Source: Cloacibacterium normanense
Lineage (GTDB): Bacteria > Bacteroidota > Bacteroidia > Flavobacteriales > Weeksellaceae
Length of the DNA stretch: 64,000 nt
Direction of reading: 5' to 3'
Assembly (NCBI RefSeq): GCF_003860565.1
Contig: NZ_CP034157.1
Coordinates: 1,054,001-1,118,000 of the forward strand
The notes beneath the pieces are model-generated. The model ran no database searches, was not told where the DNA came from, and worked only from the letters and a program-made list of their open reading frames with translations. Within the stretch, counting starts at the first letter, position 1. Each line of letters starts with the position of its first letter. The translations under genes were made by a program, and so were the position numbers. This document shows, in pieces, positions 8,982 through 17,349 of this stretch.

Positions 8982-9821
8982 ATGAGTATAGACAATACAA
9001 AATACAGAAATTATATTTTTGATTTCAAAGCGGCGGCAGCTTTATTTGCTGGACTATTTATTGGCATCATGGTTTTAGGGTTGTATACGCTTTTTGCTTA
9101 TTTTATTCTAAAGCAAGACTATTCAGAAATACAGAGCAGCATGGTATTTTTTATTGTCAGTTATCTCTGCACAGTGCTTTTTCCGATTATAGGTTTTGAT
9201 GTTTTCGTGATGAAGAGTAAAGGAAAAAAGCTCAATTTTAACATGCAAACCAGACCTTTTCATGTTTATCTTATGATTTTTCCTATGATGCTGGGGATGA
9301 TGTTGGTTTCTGAATTTTTAGTTTCAAGAATTCCTATTGAAGGAGAGTTTTTTGGTCCTTTGTACGATCAAATGTCTGATGCTTTTAGCACTATCGCTAC
9401 AGATACTGCGGGAATTTATCTTCTTACGGTTCTTTTTGCGCCCTTTTTAGAAGAAATTCTCTTTAGAGGTATCATTCAAAAAGGATTGATTAATAAAGGT
9501 GTAAAACCAGCAAAAGCGATTATTTTTTCAGCTTTAGCCTTTGGAATTTTTCATCTTAATCCTTGGCAAACAGTCAATGCATTTTTATTAGGATTGGTTT
9601 TAGGCGTAGTTTATTACAAGACTAAATCCTTATTAATGCCCATATTATTGCATGCTTTTAATAATTTTATTTCTGCCTATTTATTACTGAATGGAAATTC
9701 AGAAAGCGTGACTGAAAACTTACATCTTCCTGAATATTACGGTCTTATAGTAGGAATTGTACTTTTTTCTGTTTCTTATTATTTATTCATGTACCGAAAT
9801 AGAATTTATTACAGAGAATAA
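8982..9821 (+). CDS. CPBP family intramembrane glutamic endopeptidase
   Basis: 279 residues from the ATG at 8982; an upstream TTG at 8955 is possible but weaker. It is a polytopic membrane protein with about 7-8 hydrophobic segments. It carries the three Abi/CAAX-protease motifs: EEILFRG (~157), FGIFH (~187-191) and HAFNN (~224), which form the Glu/His membrane active site. Bacterial members have roles ranging from peptide maturation to bacteriocin self-immunity; nothing nearby narrows this down. An exact promoter match sits upstream. Confidence 0.88.
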   Translation: MSIDNTKYRNYIFDFKAAAALFAGLFIGIMVLGLYTLFAYFILKQDYSEIQSSMVFFIVSYLCTVLFPIIGFDVFVMKSKGKKLNFNMQTRPFHVYLMIFPMMLGMMLVSEFLVSRIPIEGEFFGPLYDQMSDAFSTIATDTAGIYLLTVLFAPFLEEILFRGIIQKGLINKGVKPAKAIIFSALAFGIFHLNPWQTVNAFLLGLVLGVVYYKTKSLLMPILLHAFNNFISAYLLLNGNSESVTENLHLPEYYGLIVGIVLFSVSYYLFMYRNRIYYRE

Positions 9822-9867
9822 GCGCTAAAAATTTAAAAATTATAAATCTTATATTTAATATTACATA

Positions 9868-10437
9868 ATGGAAATCCTCGTTGCCACGCACAACTTACAC
9901 AAGAAAGAAGAAATTCAACAGATTTTAGGCGAAAAATACCACATTACTTCACTTACCGATTATCATATTCACGACGAAATTATTGAAGATGGAAATTCTT
10001 TCCATGAAAATGCTTTGATTAAAGCCAAATTCTGCTTCGAAAAAACTGGAAAACCCAGTTTAGGAGACGATTCTGGATTGGTGGTTCCTGCACTTGATGG
10101 AAGACCGGGAATCTATTCTGCACGTTACGCAGGAAATCATGATTTTGATAAAAATATGGCCAAAGTTCTTGAGGAAATGCAAGACAAAAATGATAGAGAA
10201 GCTTATTTCATCACCGTTTTATGCTTGTACAATGAACATGGAGCAGAATACTTTGAAGGTAGAGTTTATGGTGATTTAAGCACCGAAAGAAATGGAAACA
10301 AAGGTTTCGGTTATGACCCGATTTTCATTCCCAAAAATCACGAAATTTCTTTTGCAGATATGCCTGCAGAACAAAAAAATGCCATGAGTCACCGCAAAAA
10401 TGCTTTAGATAAATTTCTTGCATTTTTAGAAAAATAA
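9868..10437 (+). CDS. rdgB: RdgB/HAM1 non-canonical purine NTP pyrophosphatase
   Basis: 189 residues, family-typical. It hydrolyses dITP, XTP and ITP to monophosphates and so keeps them out of DNA and RNA. It begins with the diagnostic 'VATHNLHKKEEI' (normally TxNxxK), then has SLGDDSGLVVPALDGRPGIYSARYAG, with the catalytic and metal-binding Asp pair, and FGYDPIF near the C-terminus. The first motif reads A-T-H-N-L-H-K, a usual Bacteroidota variant. It starts 46 nt after the CPBP gene and may be co-transcribed. Confidence 0.93.
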   Translation: MEILVATHNLHKKEEIQQILGEKYHITSLTDYHIHDEIIEDGNSFHENALIKAKFCFEKTGKPSLGDDSGLVVPALDGRPGIYSARYAGNHDFDKNMAKVLEEMQDKNDREAYFITVLCLYNEHGAEYFEGRVYGDLSTERNGNKGFGYDPIFIPKNHEISFADMPAEQKNAMSHRKNALDKFLAFLEK

Positions 10438-10462
10438 TTTTTTTATAAAAAATATCCCACAC

Positions 10463-10479
10463 CACAGATTTCACAGATT
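10463..10479 (+). repeat. solo copy of the CACAGATTTCACAGATT repeat
   Basis: CACAGATTTCACAGATT in the 128-bp rdgB-rnz spacer. It matches the core of the perfect inverted repeats that frame the GxxExxY gene at 37.7-38.1 kb. Confidence 0.55.
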
Positions 10480-10498
10480 AATAAATAGTTTTCTACTT

Positions 10499-10528
10499 TT
10501 GATATTAGAATAATTTTCACGAAATTTG
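10499..10528 (+). promoter_or_regulatory. probable rnz promoter
   Basis: TTG (10499-10501), a 19-nt spacer and GAAATTTG (10521-10528), one base off TAnnTTTG. A second -7-like box, TACTTTTG (10494-10501), overlaps it but lacks a TTG at the right distance. Confidence 0.35.
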
Positions 10529-10565
10529 CAGACTTTAAACCTCTAAAAATCATCATTTAAGCATT

Positions 10566-11480
10566 TTGAGCACCTATTTAACAATTCTCGGCTATAACTC
10601 AGCAATTCCTACTGTGAAATCTGCGCCTACTGCGCAATTTCTAGAAATGGAAGAGCGTTGTTTCCTTATCGATTGTGGTGAAGGAACGCAAGTTCAATTG
10701 AGAAAAGCTAAAGCCAAATTTTCTAAAATTAATCACATTTTTATCTCGCATCTTCATGGCGACCATGTTTTTGGTTTGCCGGGATTAATTTCTAGTTTTA
10801 GACTTTTGGGTAGAGAAACTCTACTTCATGTGTACGGTCCAAAAGGCATTAAAGAAATGATGGAAACCATTTTTAGAATTACCGAAACACATCAAGGTTT
10901 CGAAGTGGTTTTCCATGAACTTTCTTCTAAAAAATCAGAAAAAGTTTTCGAGGACAATCGAGTAGAGGTTTTCACGATTCCATTAGACCATAGAATTTAC
11001 TGTAACGGATATCTTTTTAGGGAAAAACCAAAAGAAAGACACCTCAATATGCAGGAAATTTCTAAATATCCTGAAATTGAAATCTGTGATTATCACAACC
11101 TAAAACGTGGCAAAGATATTCAGTTGAGTGATGGTTATATTCTCAAAAATGAAAATTTAACGAAACCTGCTGAACCTTCTGTTTCTTATGCTTTTTGTAG
11201 TGATACTCGATATTTAGAGAGCATTATTCCTATTATTAAAAATGTAGACGTGTTGTATCACGAAGCAACTTTTTTACATGATTTAAAGAAAATGGCAGAT
11301 TACACAGGTCATACAACTGCTCTAGAAGCTGCGAAAATTGCCAGAAAAGCCAATGTTAAAAAATTAATTTTAGGTCATTTTTCTAATCGCTACAATGACT
11401 TGTCGGTTTTTCTAAATGAAGCTTGCGAAATTTTCCCTGAAACCTATCTTCCGGAGCAATTGGAAGCCGTTAAAATTTAA
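10566..11480 (+). CDS. rnz: ribonuclease Z
   Basis: 304 residues, a metallo-beta-lactamase fold enzyme that cuts the 3' trailer from tRNA precursors. The zinc motif SHLHGDH lies at 61-67, followed by GLPGL. Further zinc-binding His and Asp residues occur in 'CSDTRY', 'YHEATF' and 'LGHFSNRY'. The start is a TTG at 10566; the resulting N-terminus (MSTYLTILGYNSAIPT) matches the family and no ATG occurs before the conserved part. A possible promoter lies in the spacer upstream. Confidence 0.92.
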   Translation: MSTYLTILGYNSAIPTVKSAPTAQFLEMEERCFLIDCGEGTQVQLRKAKAKFSKINHIFISHLHGDHVFGLPGLISSFRLLGRETLLHVYGPKGIKEMMETIFRITETHQGFEVVFHELSSKKSEKVFEDNRVEVFTIPLDHRIYCNGYLFREKPKERHLNMQEISKYPEIEICDYHNLKRGKDIQLSDGYILKNENLTKPAEPSVSYAFCSDTRYLESIIPIIKNVDVLYHEATFLHDLKKMADYTGHTTALEAAKIARKANVKKLILGHFSNRYNDLSVFLNEACEIFPETYLPEQLEAVKI

Positions 11481-11595
11481 GATTTAAGATTTAAAATTTA
11501 CGTTTTTTGATTTATCATTTTTATTTTGCAATTAGAGCTTCACTCAAGTCAGTCTGCAAAATTTAAAACATCAAACATCCATCATCCCACAAATT

Positions 11596-12366
11596 ATGAT
11601 GAACGAGCAAGAAATCTTTGAATTTCTCAATCAAAAAGCCGAACAATACAATCATCTAGATTTTATTGAATTAGACCCTATTTCTATTCCGCATCAGTTT
11701 TCTTTGAAACAAGACATAGAAATTTCAGGATTTTTCGCGGCTACAATCGCTTGGGGAAATAGAAAATCCATCATCACATCTGCTCAAAAAATCATCGATT
11801 TTATGGGAAATTCTCCTTACGATTTCGTGATGAATGCGAGCCAAAAAGATTTCAAAAAATTAGAAAACAAAGCCGTTCACAGAACTTTCTCGGCAGAAGA
11901 TTTTCAACAGTTTATATTGAATTTAAAAAGTGTTTACACTGAATTTGAAAGTTTAGAAAACTTATTTCTTTTAAAAGAAAACGAAAAAAATTATTACCAT
12001 GCTATTGAAAGATTTAGAACTCGTTTTTTAGGAGAAATTCCGCACAGAAGCCATAAACATGTGAGTTCTCCTTATAAAAATTCAGCTTCAAAAAGATTGG
12101 TCATGTTTCTGCGATGGATGGTTCGTCAAGATAAAAAAGGGGTAGATTTTGGCATTTGGAAAAACCTTTCTCCGCAATATTTGTCTATTCCATTAGATGT
12201 TCACACTGCGAATATTTCCAGAAAATTAGGAATTCTCACCAGAACTCAAAACGATTGGAAAGCCGTAGAAGAACTCGACCAAATCATCAGAAAATACAAT
12301 CCACAAGATCCTGCTGTATACGATTATCCGCTTTTCGGAATTGGCGTTTCTAATGAGTTATTATAA
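11596..12366 (+). CDS. TIGR02757 (DUF2400) family protein
   Basis: 256 residues. Recognised from 'DPISIPHQF', 'EISGFFAATIAWGNRKSI', 'HRTFSAEDF', 'KRLVMFLRWMVRQD..VDFGIW' and 'LDVHTANISRKLGI', all family signatures. The last segments resemble the helix-hairpin-helix and Asp motif of the endonuclease III/OGG superfamily, so DNA binding is plausible but unproven. It runs convergent to mgtE with only 10 nt between the stops and no terminator. It is a conserved single-copy gene in Bacteroidota with no assigned function that I know. Confidence 0.85.
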   Translation: MMNEQEIFEFLNQKAEQYNHLDFIELDPISIPHQFSLKQDIEISGFFAATIAWGNRKSIITSAQKIIDFMGNSPYDFVMNASQKDFKKLENKAVHRTFSAEDFQQFILNLKSVYTEFESLENLFLLKENEKNYYHAIERFRTRFLGEIPHRSHKHVSSPYKNSASKRLVMFLRWMVRQDKKGVDFGIWKNLSPQYLSIPLDVHTANISRKLGILTRTQNDWKAVEELDQIIRKYNPQDPAVYDYPLFGIGVSNELL

Positions 12367-12376
12367 AAAATATTTC

Positions 12377-13726
12377 CTAAATGTGGAGGAGTGCTTTTGC
12401 GATGGCAAAGTAGATTAAAACTCCTAAAATATCATTAGAAGTGGTGATAAACGGACCTGTAGCAATTGCGGGGTCTATTTTATTTTTCTCCAGAACAATA
12501 GGAACAATGGTTCCAATAATCGCCGCTACCATAATTACTGCTAAAAGAGAAATAGAAATGGTCACAGAAACCATCAAATCATTATGGTTAATCAATAAAT
12601 TGAATCCAAAAATAATTAAAGAAAGTATCATTCCTGAAGCTGCAGAAACGCTTACTTCCTTGAATAAAGTTTTAAAAGTATCTTTTCCTAAAGTGTTATT
12701 TGCTAAACCTTGTACAATAATTGCCGAAGCTTGAACTCCAATATTTCCCGCAGTTGCCGCAATCAGCGGAACGAAAAACATCAATGCAGGAATGTCGTGC
12801 ATCGCATTTTGATTGCTTTGCAATACTCTAGAACCAATTAAACCACCTACCATTCCAATGAATAGCCAAGGTAATCTTGCTTTGGTTAAATGAAAAATGG
12901 TATCACTAGAGTCAACGTCTTGAGAAATCCCCGATGCTAACTGGTAATCTTTTTCTGCTTCTTCGGTAATAAAGTCGATAACATCATCCACGGTAATTCT
13001 TCCGACTAATTTTCCTAATTTATCAACAACAGGAACTTCGAACAAGTCATATTTTTGCATGAAACGCGCAACTTCTTCAGCAGATTCCGTATCTTTAACA
13101 TATTGAATTTTAGAGTTATAAACATCTGAAACTCGAGTAGAAGATGAAGTGGTTAATAATTTTTTAAGACTTAACAAACCCAGTAATTTTTCGGAATCAT
13201 CTACTACATAAATAGAGTAAACTTCTTCCATTTCTTCGGCTTGTTTACGCATCTCTTTAACCGCAGAAATAATAGAAAGATTCTGATTTACTTTTACTAA
13301 TTCGGTTGCCATCAAACCACCTGCTACATCTTCATCATAACGCAAAAGTTCTACAATATTCTGCGCGTGCTCCTCGTCATTTAAGTGCTGAATAATTTCA
13401 TCTTGTTGATATTCAGGCAATTCTGCAATAATATCTGCAGCGTCATCCGAATCAATTTCGTTGATGATATTATCTGCAATTTCTTTGGTAGAGAAGTTTC
13501 TCAGGAATTTTTTACGCTCGTCTTCGTCTATGTAGAGTAGTACTTCTGCAGAGCGCTCATTATCCATTATTTCGTAAAGAAATTTTTGATCTTCTTCTTC
13601 TAGAATTTCAAAAATATTGGCAATATCTACCGCTTCTACTTCCGAAATGGCTTCAGAAACAGCTTTTACATTTCTTTCCTCAATGAGAAACTGTAAGGTG
13701 TGCGATATTTTTTGCTCTTCAATCAC
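12377..13726 (-). CDS. mgtE: magnesium transporter MgtE
   Basis: About 449 residues using the GTG at 13724-13726. The upstream alternative, TTG at 13771, lies on the probable -7 box (CAAAAATA, 13761-13768 on the plus strand), so it is less likely. Domain order: an MgtE_N superhelical domain with acidic repeats (DSDDAADIIAELP), a CBS pair (~130-255) that senses cytosolic Mg2+, a plug helix, and five C-terminal membrane helices with 'GGLIGSRVLQ' and the pore segment 'AATAGNIGVQASAI'. It imports Mg2+ as a dimer and is gated by intracellular Mg2+. Confidence 0.93.
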   Translation of the reverse strand: MIEEQKISHTLQFLIEERNVKAVSEAISEVEAVDIANIFEILEEEDQKFLYEIMDNERSAEVLLYIDEDERKKFLRNFSTKEIADNIINEIDSDDAADIIAELPEYQQDEIIQHLNDEEHAQNIVELLRYDEDVAGGLMATELVKVNQNLSIISAVKEMRKQAEEMEEVYSIYVVDDSEKLLGLLSLKKLLTTSSSTRVSDVYNSKIQYVKDTESAEEVARFMQKYDLFEVPVVDKLGKLVGRITVDDVIDFITEEAEKDYQLASGISQDVDSSDTIFHLTKARLPWLFIGMVGGLIGSRVLQSNQNAMHDIPALMFFVPLIAATAGNIGVQASAIIVQGLANNTLGKDTFKTLFKEVSVSAASGMILSLIIFGFNLLINHNDLMVSVTISISLLAVIMVAAIIGTIVPIVLEKNKIDPAIATGPFITTSNDILGVLIYFAIAKALLHI

Positions 13727-13760
13727 AGAAATTAATTGGAATAAAAAGTTAGAATTTTTG

Positions 13761-13768
13761 CAAAAATA
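13761..13768 (-). promoter_or_regulatory. -7 box (TATTTTTG) upstream of mgtE
   Basis: An exact TAnnTTTG on the minus strand 35 nt before the GTG start. No TTG lies at the proper -33 distance, so this is a partial promoter match only. Confidence 0.35.
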
Positions 13769-13834
13769 CAAAATAAGAGTTCAAAAATTCGCATTAATAA
13801 TCATTAAAGTCAAATTTTAGTCGATTTTTAATCG

Positions 13835-13842
13835 TAATTTTG
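13835..13842 (+). promoter_or_regulatory. -7 box (TAATTTTG) for the DUF1003-like gene
   Basis: An exact TAnnTTTG 18 nt upstream of the ATG at 13860, implying a very short leader. The -33 element is weak. Confidence 0.4.
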
Positions 13843-13859
13843 TCAAAAAATTAAGCAAA

Positions 13860-14387
13860 ATGAAGTTTAGAGAACTTAAAACAGAAAATAGTACGATGCT
13901 CGATAAGATGGCAGATAGCGTTATCAGTTGGATTGGTTCTACCTCTTCATTGGTCTTTCACACTTTACTATTTATCACCAGTTTTTTACTTCCGCTATTT
14001 AAAGTGGTAGATTTCGAAGAAATGCTTTTGGTTCTCACTACGATTGTTTCTTTGGAAGCGATTTACTTGTCGATTTTCATTCAAATGTCTGTCAACAAAA
14101 GCAATAAACACATAGAAGTGATTAAAGAAGATGTAAACGAAATTCAGGAAGACATTGATGAAATCCAAGAAGACATCGATGAAATTCAGGAAGATATTGA
14201 CGAAATTCAAGAAGACATCGACGAGATTGCTGATGATGAAGACGAAGATGAACACAAAGAAAAAGCTCAAAAAGTAATTCTCAAGAGCAATGTTTCTAAT
14301 AACAAGCAAGAAATCAAGGAATTAAAAGCGAAAATTCACGATTTGCAAGCGAAATTAGAAGATTTGATACAGAAAGATTTTAATTAA
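13860..14387 (+). CDS. DUF1003-like membrane protein with heptad-repeat coiled coil
   Basis: 175 residues. Residues ~15-80 form two membrane helices with the DUF1003-type spacing ('VISWIGSTSSLVFHTLLFITSFLL' and 'LTTIVSLEAIYLSIFIQMSVNK'). A long acidic coiled coil follows, built from four exact-length 7-residue repeats (EIQEDID) at about residues 94-121, then an Asp/Glu run and a second Lys/Glu coiled coil. It is probably anchored in the inner membrane with the coil in the cytoplasm. Function unknown. The last 4 nt overlap the convergent rsmA gene. Confidence 0.7.
   Translation: MKFRELKTENSTMLDKMADSVISWIGSTSSLVFHTLLFITSFLLPLFKVVDFEEMLLVLTTIVSLEAIYLSIFIQMSVNKSNKHIEVIKEDVNEIQEDIDEIQEDIDEIQEDIDEIQEDIDEIADDEDEDEHKEKAQKVILKSNVSNNKQEIKELKAKIHDLQAKLEDLIQKDFN
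14139..14222 (+). repeat. four tandem 21-bp repeats encoding EIQEDID
   Basis: Copies at 14139, 14160, 14181 and 14202. All encode the same heptad but differ at third codon positions (e.g. CAG/CAA, GAC/GAT, ATT/ATC). Confidence 0.85.
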
Positions 14388-15157
14388 TTTTTAGCCGCTT
14401 TCCATTCTTGAGTAAAGTTGATAAAATCTTCTACACTCAGTTCTTCTGCACGTTTATCCATAAAAGCATGAGATTTTAACACTTCTGGAATATCTAGAGA
14501 TTTCAGTGCATTGCTCAGTTTTTTTCTTCTTTGGCCAAAACCTGTTTTTACAATTTGCTTGAAAAGAATTTCATTGCCTTCCAAACCTTCTTTTCTGTTT
14601 CTGGTAAGTTTGATGACTCCAGATTTTACTTTTGGAGGCGGGTTGAATACGTTTTCGTGAACGGTAAACAGATATTTCACATCATAATACGCTTGAACCA
14701 AAACCGACAAAATGCCATAATCTTTGGTTTTGGGAACAGCAGCTGTACGTTCTGCCACTTCCTTTTGGAACATTCCAACCATTTCTGGAATCTGCTGATA
14801 ATTTTCTATAATCTTAAAAAGAATCTGAGACGAAATATTGTAGGGAAAATTGCCAATTACCGCCACTTCTCCAGAGAAAACATCACTTAAATTAATTTTG
14901 AGAAAATCACCTGTAAAATGTTTATTTTCAAGTTTTTGATAATGTAATTTTAGGTATTCTATAGATTCTGTGTCTATTTCTGCAACGTAAGTTTCCGTAG
15001 GTTTTTCGAGGAGATATTTGGTTAAAACACCTGTTCCAGGACCTACTTCTAATACATATTGATATGGTTGAAAGTCAAGACCTTCTACAATTTTTTTGGC
15101 AATATTTTCATCAGTTAAAAAATGCTGACCAAGATGTTTTTTTGCTTTTACGTTCAA
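14384..15157 (-). CDS. rsmA: 16S rRNA (adenine1518/1519-N6)-dimethyltransferase
   Basis: 257 residues (KsgA). It dimethylates two adjacent adenosines in helix 45 of 16S rRNA during 30S maturation. It starts with a TTG at 15157 giving MNVKAKKHLGQHFLTDENI, the standard N-terminus. SAM motif I is EVGPGTG (37-43), the catalytic motif IV NFPY is at 103-106, and the C-terminal 'GFGQRRKKLSNALKS' is present. It is divergent from ftsX and overlaps the DUF1003-like gene tail-to-tail by 4 nt. Confidence 0.94.
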   Translation of the reverse strand: MNVKAKKHLGQHFLTDENIAKKIVEGLDFQPYQYVLEVGPGTGVLTKYLLEKPTETYVAEIDTESIEYLKLHYQKLENKHFTGDFLKINLSDVFSGEVAVIGNFPYNISSQILFKIIENYQQIPEMVGMFQKEVAERTAAVPKTKDYGILSVLVQAYYDVKYLFTVHENVFNPPPKVKSGVIKLTRNRKEGLEGNEILFKQIVKTGFGQRRKKLSNALKSLDIPEVLKSHAFMDKRAEELSVEDFINFTQEWKAAKN

Positions 15158-15246
15158 AATTTTTAAGATTTTTTAACACAGTTTTGTGTTTGTTCAGGGG
15201 CAAATTTCGGAGTTTTTTTTCTATTTTAGCAGAAAATTTTTTATTG

Positions 15247-16146
15247 ATGGCAAAATTAGCAGAAGATTTAAACAAGAAAAGGCTCCGTTCTAGCAACATT
15301 ACCGTATCGATTAGTATTGCATTGGTATTATTTTTAGTAGGACTTTTTGGGTTGATATTGATAAATGCTCAAAAATATTCGGATTATATCAAAGAGCAAT
15401 TGGTGGTAGAAGCTTATTTTGATGACTATATAGACCCTAGAGATTCTGCGAAAGCAGAACAGTTGCAAAAATTAACTTACGAAAGAATAAAATTACAGCC
15501 TTTTGTTAAAAAAGCTAAATTTATTTCTAAGCAAGAAGCTACTGAACTTGCAAAAAAACAATTGGGTATTGAAACAGATGCTCTTTTTGAAGGAGATATT
15601 TTCCCACCATCTGTAGAAGTTACCTTGAAACCAGAATACGTAGATCCAGTAAAAATAAATGATGTTGTAAAAAAACTGAATGAAGTAGAAGGCGTAAAAG
15701 AAGTGAAAAACGATAGTAAATTAACGATTGAAGTTTACAATAACCTTAATAGAATTTTGACTTGGATTTTAGCATTTTCTATCTTATTCTTAATCGTAGC
15801 AATGGTGTTGATTAACAACTCTATTCGTTTAAAAATATTCTCTAAACGTTTCATTATCAAAACCATGCAATTGGTAGGTGCAAAACGCAGATTCATTTTA
15901 AAACCATTTGTAAAAGAAGCGGTAATCTTAGGAATTATCGGTGCTATTATTGGTTTAACAGCTTTATTTACAGGTTGGTATTTCTTTACGAGCGAAATCG
16001 GAACTCCATTTGTACAAGACACTAATCAATACATTTGGTTAGTCGCAATCGTTTTTGGTGTAGGTATTCTCATCACCGTCATCAGTACAGTTTTTGCAAC
16101 TTGGAGATTCTTAGCATCTAGTGTAGATGATTTATATTACTCATAG
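15247..16146 (+). CDS. ftsX: cell division protein FtsX
   Basis: 299 residues from the ATG at 15247. The open frame extends to 15064 but that part is antisense to rsmA. Inner-membrane partner of FtsE, regulating peptidoglycan hydrolases at the septum. Topology fits: a short cytoplasmic N-terminus, TM1 (~20-42), a periplasmic loop with the FtsX extracellular domain ('VVEAYFDD'...'VEVTLKPEYVDP'), then three TM helices at the C-terminus including 'MQLVGAKRRFILKPFVKEAVILGIIG'. No ftsE is adjacent in this window. It is followed 12 nt later by the DUF3098 gene. Confidence 0.9.
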   Translation: MAKLAEDLNKKRLRSSNITVSISIALVLFLVGLFGLILINAQKYSDYIKEQLVVEAYFDDYIDPRDSAKAEQLQKLTYERIKLQPFVKKAKFISKQEATELAKKQLGIETDALFEGDIFPPSVEVTLKPEYVDPVKINDVVKKLNEVEGVKEVKNDSKLTIEVYNNLNRILTWILAFSILFLIVAMVLINNSIRLKIFSKRFIIKTMQLVGAKRRFILKPFVKEAVILGIIGAIIGLTALFTGWYFFTSEIGTPFVQDTNQYIWLVAIVFGVGILITVISTVFATWRFLASSVDDLYYS

Positions 16147-16158
16147 AAAAATTATAAA

Positions 16159-16434
16159 ATGTCTAAAAAACAAAATATAGAAAAGTCTGAACCACAGCAC
16201 AATCCTTTTTATTTTGGCAAAAAAAACTATCAATTGATGTTGGTAGGATTGGCTTTAATTTTAGCAGGATTTCTTTTAATGCTCGGTCCAGATGCTAATA
16301 CAGTCGACGGAAAACTAGATCCTAATGCTTGGAATGAAGACATTTTCTCCATCAGAAGAATCAGAATAGCGCCGCTTTTGGTGATTGCTGGATTTGTAGT
16401 TCAGGTTTTCGCGATTCTTAAAAGAAACAAATAA
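16159..16434 (+). CDS. DUF3098 small membrane protein
   Basis: 91 residues with two membrane helices (~27-45 and ~70-88) separated by 'LGPDANTVDGKLDPNAWNEDIFSIRRIRIAP', the DUF3098 signature found in Bacteroidota. It lies between ftsX and uppP, an arrangement consistent with an envelope or division role, though none is shown. It is the last gene before a strong terminator, so ftsX-DUF3098 is probably a two-gene operon. Confidence 0.85.
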   Translation: MSKKQNIEKSEPQHNPFYFGKKNYQLMLVGLALILAGFLLMLGPDANTVDGKLDPNAWNEDIFSIRRIRIAPLLVIAGFVVQVFAILKRNK

Positions 16435-16454
16435 AAACATTTTAAAAACTAAAG

Positions 16455-16497
16455 AATTAAAAGATTTGAATTGGTATTTGAATCTTTTAATTTTTTT
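16455..16497 (+). terminator. intrinsic terminator between DUF3098 and uppP
   Basis: 12-bp stem AATTAAAAGATT/AATCTTTTAATT (16455-16466 with 16481-16492) followed by TTTTT. It rules out the upstream in-frame uppP start at 16471. Confidence 0.75.
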
Positions 16498-16512
16498 ATC
16501 ACAATACAGTTT

Positions 16513-17328
16513 ATGGATTTAATCAGAGCAATTATTATTGCAATTGTAGAAGGACTTACCGAATATTTACCCGTTTCTTCTACTGCACACATGATTTTCA
16601 CGAGTTCATTTTTTGGAATTCAAGAAGATGAATTTGTTAAAATGTTTCAAGTTTCTATTCAGTTTGGAGCTATTTTGGCGGTAGTCTTTTTGTATTGGAA
16701 GAAATTTTTTGATTTTAAAAACATCAAATTCTATTTGAAATTAGGAGTAGCCGTTTTACCAGCTTTGGTTCTAGGGAAATTATTTGATGATAAAATAGAA
16801 ACGGTATTAGAAAAACCAATTCCCATCGCTGTAGTTCTGATTTTGGGTGGTGTCATTTTACTTTTTATCGACCAGATTTTCACCAAACATACGATAGATG
16901 ACGAGAAAGATATTACTTTCAAAAAAGCATTAACAATTGGTTTTTGGCAATGTCTAGCGATGATGCCAGGAACGAGTAGAAGTGCGGCTTCTATTATTGG
17001 TGGAATGCAACAAAACCTTACCAGAAAAGCAGCTGCAGAGTTTTCATTCTTTTTGGCAGTTCCTACTATGTTAGCGGTTACCTTTTATTCAATTTTTGTA
17101 AAAGATTGGAATCACAATGGAATTGAGCAAAAAGGTTACGAAATGATATTTGCGACTCCAGAAAACACGATGAGTTTTTTCGTGGGGAATTTAGTAGCAT
17201 TTGTAGTAGCGGTTATTGCGATTAAGTTTTTCATTGGTGTTTTGACCAAATACGGCTTCAAACCTTGGGGTTGGTACAGAATTATCGCAGGGATTTTATT
17301 GTTGATTTATTTTGGTTGGGTGAAGTAA
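16513..17328 (+). CDS. uppP: undecaprenyl-diphosphatase
   Basis: 271 residues from the ATG at 16513 (MDLIRAIIIAIVEG). UppP/BacA dephosphorylates undecaprenyl pyrophosphate to recycle the lipid carrier for peptidoglycan and other glycans. Both active-site motifs are present: EGLTEYLPVSSTAH (13-26) and MPGTSRSAASIIGG. About eight membrane helices. It starts a probable uppP-truB-barrel protein-rluF operon with short spacings. Confidence 0.95.
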   Translation: MDLIRAIIIAIVEGLTEYLPVSSTAHMIFTSSFFGIQEDEFVKMFQVSIQFGAILAVVFLYWKKFFDFKNIKFYLKLGVAVLPALVLGKLFDDKIETVLEKPIPIAVVLILGGVILLFIDQIFTKHTIDDEKDITFKKALTIGFWQCLAMMPGTSRSAASIIGGMQQNLTRKAAAEFSFFLAVPTMLAVTFYSIFVKDWNHNGIEQKGYEMIFATPENTMSFFVGNLVAFVVAVIAIKFFIGVLTKYGFKPWGWYRIIAGILLLIYFGWVK

Positions 17329-17349
17329 TTTCATTTTATACTTTTTACA

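Noticed and set aside
13995-14309. 104-residue minus-strand frame opposite the DUF1003-like gene
   Set aside because: A shadow of the EIQEDID repeats; the repeated Phe/Val/Asn pattern merely mirrors the sense heptads.
15064-15246. Upstream extension of ftsX
   Set aside because: Antisense to rsmA and unlike FtsX N-termini; the ATG at 15247 starts the conserved region.
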